Source of the DNA: Salvia splendens
Taxonomy: Eukaryota; Streptophyta; Magnoliopsida; Lamiales; Lamiaceae
Length of the DNA: 64,000 nucleotides
Assembly (NCBI RefSeq): GCF_004379255.2
Contig: NC_056052.1
Coordinates: 10,843,708 to 10,907,707, forward strand
Direction: 5' to 3'
In this document: positions 56,513-64,000 of the stretch, piece after piece
Layout of the letters: every line of letters begins with the position of its first letter
Numbering within the stretch: position 1 is the stretch's first letter
Notes under the pieces: model-generated
Databases searched by the model: none
The model's input: only the letters and a program-made list of their open reading frames with translations
What the model was told of the DNA's origin: nothing
Position numbers and translations under genes: made by a program

Positions 56513-57014
56513 TCCCTAAAACTGTTAACTTTCTCAAAAATCTGCTATATTTTTCATAAACTATAAAAGTGGTACGAAAAATCACAAACTTTGGTAGAGA
56601 GTGTTTTTTCCCGGCCCAACCCAATGTTTAAAGTTTTCAGGCAAAGTACGATCTAGGTGGACAATTGTAAAGTCCACGTTTGCACACCAAAAACTTAAAA
56701 CCTTCGATGTTATTTCCTTTCCAAGCATTTTCGATTAATCTAAGAATTTGACTGACAAATTGTAAATTAAACTTTCTAGGCTACAATACTTTGAATTGGA
56801 AAAATGAATATGGTGTGCGTATTTGAAAAAATGTTCTACATATTTGAGTAAATGCTGATGTACTATTTTATTTCTTAAATATTTTAATTTTAACCCTAGA
56901 ACTTTACACATTATTGTAATCCCCAGATCCGGCTTCTAACCCAGCAAGGGAAAAAACCTTAGCCAATAATTATGGTTGTTTGTGAAAGTTAATGATTTTA
57001 GAGACCAAAATTCT
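56513..57014. mobile_element. Small non-autonomous Mutator-like element, 502 bp, in NLR intron
   Basis: The left terminus is GGGATTTTGATCCCTAAAAC and the right, reversed, AGAATTTTGGTCTCTAAAAT; both continue with 'aactttc'. A perfect 9-bp duplication TTTTAACTA flanks it (56504-56512 and 57015-57023). The interior is non-coding. It is of the same type as 47272-47686. Confidence 0.88.
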
Positions 57015-57805
57015 TTTTAACTATTTAATTTATCATATTTTGTCAAGATAATTAGCTACTATTTTTGTTCCATGGTAATTTAGATATTTACTTTTAGATA
57101 AAAAAAAGAAAAAGATAGAGTATATTAAATCAAAAGATGATAAAGTAGGATAGAAGAAAAGGAAGAGAGAATAAATTAAGACTAAAACAAAGAAAAATGA
57201 CTCTAGTATTATGAAACGTACCAAAATGATAATAAATAATAACAAAATAAATGGGAAAGAAAGTTAACCTGCGGAGCGTCTTGGTCAGGGCCATCATCGG
57301 CGGTGGAGAAATTGAGGAGGTTAAACTTGTCGTTGCCGTTGAGGATGTGAGTGATCCTTTTGCAGATTTCATTGACCCTCTCTGCGTTGCTGATGTCTTG
57401 GTTGATGGGGAGGTGGAGTAATCAGGGGATTGATTTCCGGGTCTTCTTCTCGGCGGCCTGACCATAGTGTCGATTGCGTCGTCGGCGTCGTAGAAGACGC
57501 TGCGGATCTCACGCACCAGCGCCTTTAGCGTTTCATCCTTGCGCAGCTTCTTGCTAGAAACCTTCTTCAGAAAGGATTTGAAGAAGCCGACGTCCTGCTC
57601 CAGCTTCTCCACCTGGCTCCTCGCGTTTTTTATTAGGTCGGCGTGGTGGATCAGCAGCTGCTTCAGGTTTTCCAGCAGGAATTCCACTGCTGCTTCCGCC
57701 ATTTTTTCAGACTTGATTTCTATCTCTGCCTCTCTATTTACTATTTGCCTTTTGAATGTTCCAACCAAATATTTAGAAAAGTCTAAGAGCATCCACAAAG
57801 TCTAA

Positions 57806-59119
57806 GAGCATCCACAATGGCAATAGGTCAGTCATAGCCTAGCCATAAACTCTTCCTGCTACATCATTAGCACTAAAAACTCCTCCTACCACATCATCTG
57901 GACAAGCAATAGGCTAGCCTTGCAGATACGGGAAATAATTTTTATAAACAAAATTATAAAATTAACAATCACACAAAATACGGAATTCAGCTTACGACAG
58001 ATACGGGAAAATGTAATAATTTTATTTATATTAAAAAAAGGTACATTAAAAAAATTACATAATTAAAAAAAAGAACTAACGCCGTGCAGTCCTCCGCGCC
58101 CACAACTCTTCAATTAAATCTTTTTGGAGTCGAATATGAGCTTCCACTTGGCGCATGTCGGCATGTGCTTGGAGGCGGCCGGCTTCATCGTGAGGTACCT
58201 CACTTCGTACGTTGGGGGCGGCCACTCTGTGGCTTGGACCGGCTTCATTATCGTCGTTGGCCTAACTAGTCAGTTGTACACCTTCATCTTCGACAATCAT
58301 GTTGTGCATGATAATACAGGCGTACATTATATCAGCAATGCAGTCGACGTGCCACAAACGTGTTGGACCCCTAATTGCCACCCATCGAGACTGGAGCACA
58401 CCAAATGCGCGCTCCACGTCCTTGATCGATGACTCCTGCCGTTCCGCAAAATAGGCCTTCCTCTCATCTGATGTGCATCTGATCGTCTTCACAAAGACGG
58501 GCCACCTAGGGTATATCCCATCCGCCAAGTAGTAGCCTATATCATGCCGGTTCCCGTTGATGATAAAATTGATGGTCGAACCGAAGCCGTGGCACTGCTC
58601 GTTGAAAAGGGACGGCGAGTTGAGTACGTTGAGGTCGTTGTTCGACCCGACTACCCCAAAATATGCATGCCAAATCCACAGCCGGTAATCAGCTACGGCC
58701 TCGAGGATCATCGTGAGATTCTTTCCCTTGTAGCAGATCGTGTAGAACCCTTTCCAGGCAGCGGGGCAGTTCTTCCACTCTCAATGCATACAATCTATGT
58801 TGCCTAACATACCCGAGAACCCATGCTTATCGCGTAAAAACAAGTGGTGCGAATGAAAATGACATGCAAATCGCGTATATATAGTGTTTCGAAAATTAAA
58901 TAAAAAAACTAAAAAAATTAGCTGGCCGATCGCTCGCCGATCGGGAGCATGCAATAGCGGCCAGCCGATCGGCGAGCGCATCGGCCAGCGCCCGGGAATC
59001 GACGTGCGCTCGCCTTTTTCTCGCCGATTTGGCACTCGCCTGCTGCAATGGTTCGGCGAGCGGACCGGCCAGCGCCGGGAATTGGCTAGCCGGTCCGCTC
59101 GCCGCCATTGTGGATGCTC
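57806..59119. mobile_element. PIF/Harbinger element, 1.3 kb
   Basis: The termini GAGCATCCACAATGGC and, reversed, GAGCATCCACAATGGC (59104-59119) are perfect inverted repeats. TAA flanks both ends (57803-57805 and 59120-59122), the usual 3-bp duplication of PIF/Harbinger. It holds only the C-terminal part of a transposase and a very GC-rich right end (58920-59105) full of 'cggcgagcg' and 'ccgatcgg' inverted motifs. Just left of it, 'agtctaagagcatccaca' occurs as an extra direct copy (57780-57797). Confidence 0.88.
58262..58860 (-). pseudogene. PIF/Harbinger transposase, C-terminal part
   Basis: The minus strand encodes HGFSGMLGNIDCMH, with a stop directly after it where Trp is usual. It continues WKNCPAAWKG, MILEAVADYRLWIWHAYFGVVGSNNDLNVLNSPSLF, IGYYLADGIYPRWPVFVKT, IKDVERAFGVLQSRWVAIRGP and ACIIMHNMIVEDE. 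These blocks include the Asp-Asp-Glu residues of DDE_Tnp_4 (DCMH, GSNNDLNVL, VERAFGVL). The N-terminus is missing, so the gene is truncated. Confidence 0.88.
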
Positions 59120-59122
59120 TAA

Positions 59123-59505
59123 ATAGAGAAATATGAGTAATCAAGGACAAATCATTTTTAACTATTTACTATGAATTTAATAACTTAGTAAAAAGACTTA
59201 TATGTCCCTTAACCATCACTTATCCGTCCCTTAACCGTCCGTTAAATTACTATTTATGGGCCCCACTGTACTTTTTTACTCCATCTCTTAACTAAGGGAA
59301 GAAACCTACAATCCTCCGTCACTTATCCGTCCATTAACCGTCCCTTAAATTACTATTCATTCAATTTTATTTTTTTATTTTTTTCCAACATATTCAATTA
59401 TTAAAAAACACACTTCATTAAAAATAAAATAACATTACAACATAAAATTCGAAAAAAGTTAAAAAAACATAATTAAAAATCCTAAAAAAATTAAAAATAC
59501 ATAAT
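59123..59505. other. AT-rich spacer with short repeats
   Basis: The phrases 'cacttatccgtcc' and 'ttaaccgtcc' recur several times between 59205 and 59345. These may be subterminal repeats of the next PIF element. No gene is seen. Confidence 0.5.
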
Positions 59506-60370
59506 TTAATTTCCTCCGCCAAAGTTTGCCCAAATGTGCTCCATTAGATCATCTCGGAGTTGGGTGTGGGCGGTAGAGTCACGTGTCCCTGCCCGAATAG
59601 ACAACCGTCCTTGTATAGACGGATGCACTCCACTTCGAGGCGGACTACTTGCGGTCGAGCTTCCGGGGGCTTCAGGGTCGAACCAATTTCCCGCCTCGGG
59701 TCCTTCGTCTTGGACAATCATGTTGTGCAAGATTATGCACGTATACATGATGTCGATCATGCTCTCCATGAACCACGTACGGGCCGGGGCTTTGATAATG
59801 TTGAAGCGCGCTTGGAGAACCCCGAACGCCCGCTCCACATCCTTCTGAGCAGCCTCCTGCTTCTGCGCAAAAAGCGCTTGCTTTGCGTTCACAGGCCTAG
59901 TGCACGTCTTCACGAAGGTTGGCCACTTCGGGTAGATGTCGTCGGCAAGATAGTACCCCATTTTATAGCGTCAGTTGTTAGCGGTGAAGTTGATGGCCGA
60001 CGCTTTACCATCCAAAACTTCGGCGAAGAGGTCAGATTGGTGGAACACGTTTATGTCGTTGTTCGAGCCGGGGAGCCCAAGTACGCATGCCAGATCCATA
60101 GCCGGTTGTCGGCGACGACCTCGAGTATAACGGTGGGGTGAGTGCCTTTGTGGCCGCTCGTGTACGACCCCCTCCACGCCACCGGGCAATTCTTCCATTG
60201 CCAGTGCATGTAATCGACGCTGCCAAGCATCCTAGGGAATCCGTGCACTTCTTCGTGAAGGCGGAGCAGGAACTGGCAATCTGTCTTGCTCGGCTTCCGG
60301 AAAAATTCGTCGGTGAAGGATGCCCGGACGCCTTTGCAGAATTGGAGTAAGCACATTCTCCCAGAATTGC
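59506..60370 (-). pseudogene. Second PIF/Harbinger transposase, broken
   Basis: Reading downward, the minus strand gives LLQFCKGVRASFTDEFFRKPSKTDCQFLLRLHEEVHGFPRMLGSVDYMHWQWKNCPVAWRG, then VILEVVADNRLWIWHAYLG. A one-base frame change near 60085 leads to LPGSNNDINVFHQSDLFAEVL, a TGA near 59968, then MGYYLADDIYPKWPTFVKT, DVERAFGVLQARF and TCIILHNMIVQDE. The end is QLRDDLMEHIWANFGG. The DDE residues are present. It is a different family from the copy at 58262-58860. Termini were not identified. Confidence 0.88.
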
Positions 60371-61140
60371 AGAATTGGAGAAATTCGAATTAAAAAAAAT
60401 GATTTATTGCGTCAGCGTGACCAATCCCACTCGCTGGCCGGTGAGTGGGCATCACGCATGGACTGGGAGCTCGCCACGTCGCGGGAGCGCGTGGCAAGAC
60501 GTCTCGCAACGGGTCTCGGAGGGACGAGCGATCCGGCGGGATGGTGACGGGACGAGACGCTGCAACGCGTCCCGCCACCGTTCCGTCACGGAGGAACGAA
60601 ATATGGGTAACCCGCGTAACGCGTTGCGGGTGTCCTTAAAATTTTCATTTTCCCTCTTGAGTAGAAGTAACACCAAGTTTACCATATAATATCAAGAAAC
60701 TGACACATAGTATGTGTTCGTATTAATAAGCATGTTCTTGTTATGCAATATTGTTCTTTGTTTAATAATAAAATTAATTTAGCTTCATTTTTCATAATTA
60801 TTATTTGGTGTAGCCAAATTTTTCGGAAGTCTAAAAGATAGAAATATGAGTAAATTAAAATAACTCAATTCTAACTATATAATATAAACATAATTACTTA
60901 TTAAAAAATAATTTAAAAAATATATATTATACAGAGTCAATAAATTAGAAGTCCAAATTAATCTTAGCTTAAAATATAATAATAGAGTACGACACTTAAA
61001 TTAAAACTCTATTTAGTTAAGAAAGTTATACTCTAAATTGAGGACATAACACTGTTTCAAATCTAAATTATATACTAAAAAATCTAACACAATAAAAGCC
61101 CACTAAATATAAACAAAAGTCCACACAATATACAATAAAT
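60371..61140. other. Flank with GC-rich repeats, then AT-rich DNA
   Basis: At 60440-60640 the sequence is GC-rich, with overlapping 'gggacgag', 'cgcgtaacgcgttgcg' and similar motifs, probably the end of the second PIF element. From 60640 to 61140 it is AT-rich with no recognised content. Confidence 0.5.
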
Positions 61141-61330
61141 TAATATCATCCTAAAACCCTAATGCACATGCCACGCCGCCAGTTAAACTGGCCGTGCTTC
61201 CACCTATATGAGTTGCTCCAGTAGGTAGATCTTGAGCCTCTGCTCATACACTACAAATAAAAAAGAGAGAAAATAAATCAAAACTATTTACACCACAGGC
61301 TCTGAACACTAACACAAAGCACGCCATCCA
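61140..61330 (-). pseudogene. Start of Athila-type gag leader (truncated)
   Basis: The minus strand downstream of the PBS at 61331-61348 reads GGATGGATGGCG as in the element at 3291-3305. Then comes an ATG at about 61225 with MSRGSRSTYWSNSYR, similar in position and start (MSSSSS) to the gag of the complete element. Resemblance ends near 61140, so the internal region is cut off soon after gag starts. Confidence 0.6.
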
Positions 61331-61348
61331 TCCCCGGCAACGGCGCCA
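61331..61348 (-). other. Primer binding site (tRNA-Asp type)
   Basis: The minus strand carries TGGCGCCGTTGCCGGGGA two bases after the LTR end CCCTTCA. It is identical to the PBS at 3281-3298. Confidence 0.9.
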
Positions 61349-61350
61349 TT

Positions 61351-62949
61351 TGAAGGGTGGTTTCTGTGTAAGCAGTGATAGTAAGTAAGTCAAGTGTGCA
61401 CAGAGAAAACTAATGCAAGTGCTCGGTCAAGACACCACGCTCCTTAAATCCACCGGATCACCAGGTCCAGGAACTCAAGAGAACAACAGTGTTTTTGTCG
61501 TTAGACACACTCGACTCCCCTTCAAAAATAAATCCCTCAACCCGAATACTATAAATTAGTATAGAGAAGCGGGGTCGATCCCACGAAGATGGATTCGTGA
61601 AGTAGTGCTTAGAAACTCTGGAAACAAGCGGCTATTGCCACGCAAAAGGGTTGAGAATTTTAACTACCTCTAGACCTAGGCACGAAATGTAAATGCTAGA
61701 CCTAGGACACAGAAAGGAAAATAGAATCAGACTTAAATACTGAGAGACACATTTTACTTCCTAGATTGAGTAAACGCCTAACTAATTAAGACTAGACAGA
61801 GAGAATAAAACGGCGGGGACCATGACTCCAAATATAGTAAGTACGGCCAAAGCTGCAAATAACAAACTTATGCTCCAACTAACAGCGACATGAAATTTCC
61901 TAACCGATTCAAGCACGCAAATGGAGAAAGAGGAGAATATATCTGGATTCGAACTGAATATAAAGATTTGGATGCTGGAAACTTACCATGAACCGGAAAT
62001 ACATCAGATTTGCGTAAACTAGGCGAAATGAAATGAAAACACGTAAACTAGGCATGAAATTTAATCAATCTTGCTCAGATTCACGTCGGAAGCTTAATCC
62101 ACTCCGGATCCAAGCGATCCGAACCCAACAACAGACAAAATCGACTCTACAACTCCGGTTTTCACAGATCTATCCCTATCAACTCCGAATTCAAACAATC
62201 ACCAACATCTCCACAACACCAGCGAACTCAACTCTCCGATTCATCAACAAACAGACTCCGATCACCCAGATCCAACCACAACCTGCATAAATTTAGAAAA
62301 CAATTGCGAAACGCATCCAAAACAAGTAAACTAACTCAAATTCCAGAAGATCATAGCAGCAAAACCAGAAATCAACATCATCGACATAACTGAAAATAAA
62401 ACTTGCATAAAAGACGGAATAAATGGTAAAAACAACCAGAGGTCCGAGCTTCGAACAGCGAAGCTCGGCGAAATCAGCAAAGTACGAAAATGAAAATTAA
62501 ATTGTTTCTTTGCCCCACAGAAGGAAGGTGTTACAACCCAATCGAAAATGTGAGAAAGCTAGATGTGAACCCAAGGTACGTCACCCTGAATCTCCCCATG
62601 AAAAGAGCCCAAGTGTGTGAAAAGTGAACTAAGCTACAGGCTGTTAGCGAGGCCTCCAACCGAGAAGGTCCCTCCAGCGTGCATGCTTCTCCCTTTTATA
62701 GATGCGGACATAACCTTCTAGGGTCTTCGTAGAAATCTCTATTCTACCCTTCAACTCCGAGGTTTCCTCCGTCAAGCAATTTTTCGCATATTGTTCACTT
62801 ATCCGCCAGTTTCCTCGGGCGTGTGATTACCGCCTTCCCTTCCTGGACCTGGCGGATTCCTTCCTACACACCTGGCTTAAAACAAGTGTTAGACCCTGTA
62901 AATTCACGAATTTTCCCCCTAGACCTATGCATGAAATTAGCCTTATCAA
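61351..62949 (-). repeat. Athila-type LTR between PBS and 3' internal region
   Basis: On the minus strand the LTR begins TGATAAGGCTAATTTC at 62949 and ends CCCTTCA at 61351 (1599 bp). A TATA box is at 62691-62701. Downstream (61331-61348) is a PBS, as after a 5' LTR. Upstream (62950 on) is the pre-LTR sequence with CTTGAGGACAAGCATGG, as before a 3' LTR. It therefore serves both sides. The family is the same as the LTR at 40295-41583 and different from that at 1791. Confidence 0.85.
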
Positions 62950-64000
62950 ACTGCTCATATTTAAACCATGCTTGTCCTCAAGTATGAAAGATAAGAAAAA
63001 AGAAATAAGGCGAATTTCAATGCACGGTTCCCAAGAACGACTCTATAAACAAGACACTAACACAAAAACAGACTCCTAGACCTAGACAACTACAGATTCA
63101 GAAAAGAGAAAAAAAAAACACACAAAGAACACAAAACACAACAAATAAGCATGCACTAGTTTCAACGTTTAGGCAACGGTCCCCACAAGCTTAAGTTCTC
63201 TCTGATTGTCTACAGTCTTCAAATCCTCCCTCTTCCTTCGTCGACCTAAACGGTCCGTCTGTTTGTCAAGAAGCCTATGGATTTCCTAGCGGTTAGGTTC
63301 GCTCGATCGCTCATTCCTCACCAGGGATGTTAGGACCAAAACGCTCCAAAGTTAAAGTTACACCACTGATGCGTTGGGTTACGAGAGTTTCTCCTTTCTA
63401 TCATCTCTTTTTTATTTATTTATTTTTTTATTTATTTGTTTAGGTCAGGTAATTTTTATTCTTTTTTTTCCTTTTTTCCCTGGACTTCGTCCAGCTTATA
63501 CCTCCCCCCTTTTTTTCAATTTTCTCCTCCCCTGGACTTCGTCCAACTTATACCAACAGTTCTGGACTTTGTCCAGCTTATTCCTCCATAACCCATTTTT
63601 CCTCCTTTGTACTCTACTCCCTAAGCATCAAGTGGCTTCCCATTTTTACATGTTAGCTCAAAGTGTTTAGGCTTATAACTCACTTTTATAGTAGGGCTGC
63701 ACAGCTAGGTTATCTAAAGCATCCTCTATCGTCCTCACTTCATCCAAACCGCTTTTGGTTTATTAAGGAAAAGGGCATCAAAGTTGACGTGTATTCTTTC
63801 TTCAATTGCTCTTACTAAGGGAATTTTTGCCTTATTGTATCCACTAGCTCATGCAACACGCAAAAATAAAATAAAAAAAAAACTGAAGACTCTAAGACTC
63901 TTATTTACATACTGCACCTATTCCCTCCCCCTCCTACTTCACTCAAGCATGTCCCCAAGCTATCCTAGTGAAGGGGGGAAACAGGGAAGTATGAACAACA
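62950..64000 (-). mobile_element. Athila-type element, 3' internal region (runs off the window)
   Basis: The first 50 bp carry the reversed pre-LTR phrase cttgaggacaagcatgg, as at 10303 in the complete element. The rest is non-coding, T-rich, with three copies of a short palindrome at 63480-63577. A 98-codon plus-strand frame (63374-63670) is a hydrophobic reading of the T-rich part and not credible. The gag-pol region, if present, would lie beyond the right edge. Confidence 0.7.
63480..63577. repeat. Three copies of a short palindrome
   Basis: CTGGACTTCGTCCAG at 63480-63494 recurs as 'ctggacttcgtccaa' at 63533 and 'ctggactttgtccag' at 63563, each followed by 'cttat' or 'acttat'. Each could form a small hairpin with a 5-6 bp stem in RNA. 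Confidence 0.75.

Larger units (their letters stand above)
53637..57702 (-). pseudogene. CC-NB-ARC-LRR disease-resistance gene, pseudogene
   Basis: Exon 1 (57702-57269) encodes an Rx-type coiled coil (MAEAAVEFLLENLKQLL...YDADDAIDTM), which then changes frame and meets a TGA near 57420. After a 1.4-kb intron with an acceptor at 55829, exon 2 (55828-53637) has NB-ARC. It shows IIGMLGLGKTT (P-loop, Leu for a Gly), FLLVMDDVW (kinase 2), GKVMITSR and CDGLPLAIVVIEG. An in-frame TAG lies at 55355-55357. Frame changes lie near 55085, 55015 and 54670, and another TAG near 54296. ARC2 (SWKLIRMWIAEGLIQ), HDMLRDF and about ten LRRs (LRYLALSM, LKVLKLKDNAFVG, LEVLHIRRI) follow. Such receptors sense pathogen effectors in the cytoplasm; this copy cannot make a full protein. 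Confidence 0.92.

Noticed and set aside
1..64000. CRISPR arrays, phage, operons or defence islands
   Set aside because: Direct repeats found are tandem or MITE-type without spacers of uniform length. Introns, plant LINEs and plant genes show that this is eukaryotic nuclear DNA.
1..64000. tRNA or rRNA genes
   Set aside because: The only tRNA-like strings noticed are the 18-base primer binding sites next to Athila LTRs. No cloverleaf or rRNA core sequence was recognised by eye.

Overview
The window is nuclear DNA of a flowering plant. The evidence is plant-type Athila, Copia and Tekay-like LTR retrotransposons, L1-type LINEs, Mutator, PIF/Harbinger, hAT and Stowaway-like DNA elements, and two intron-containing plant genes. 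The DAO-like dioxygenase and the Rx-type NLR read like asterid (perhaps Lamiales) proteins, but that placement rests on memory of related families, not on a search. Most of the window is transposon, much of it nested.

Left part (1-20.9 kb). A degraded minus-strand Copia element runs from about 1.75 to 20.88 kb. It is split by a 10.0-kb Athila element (1791-11811, target duplication AACAT), by an unclassified 1.45-kb insert (about 12.79-14.24 kb) and by a 3.5-kb solo LTR (14866-18350, target duplication GTCTT). The Athila element has nearly identical LTRs, a PBS and most of gag-pol, but it carries a one-base frame break in reverse transcriptase and has lost its integrase.

Middle part (20.9-38.4 kb). 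One L1-type LINE on the minus strand (LINE-1, 5' end near 38.35 kb, 3' end at 20909) is split by a second L1-type LINE (LINE-2, about 22027-32726) with a 14-bp target duplication. LINE-2 is itself split by a 3.1-kb solo LTR (22992-26107, target duplication AGCAA). A 188-bp hAT MITE sits in ORF1 of LINE-1.

Right part (38.4-64 kb). A 6.3-kb Mutator-like element (39023-45294) has long terminal inverted repeats, a broken transposase, a probable GRF-zinc-finger/coiled-coil accessory gene and an inserted Athila-type LTR. Then come the two host genes. One is an apparently intact three-exon 2-oxoglutarate-dependent dioxygenase resembling the auxin oxidase DAO (48076-50422, minus). The other is a CC-NB-ARC-LRR resistance-gene pseudogene with several lesions (53637-57702, minus). 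MITEs and small non-autonomous Mutator-like elements fill their introns and flanks. After them lie a 1.3-kb PIF/Harbinger element, a second PIF transposase pseudogene, and at the right edge an LTR of another Athila family. That LTR has a PBS on one side and a 3' internal region on the other, as expected for an LTR shared by tandem elements.

I see no rRNA, tRNA, CRISPR array or bacterial-type operon. The only gene likely to encode a working host protein is the DAO-like dioxygenase. I did not find a convincing new biological system. The most unusual items are the GRF-type accessory gene inside the Mutator element, the dense G-box/TGAGTCA cluster in the LINE-2 5' region, a long foldback at 46.55-46.68 kb, and the shared-LTR structure at 61.35-62.95 kb.
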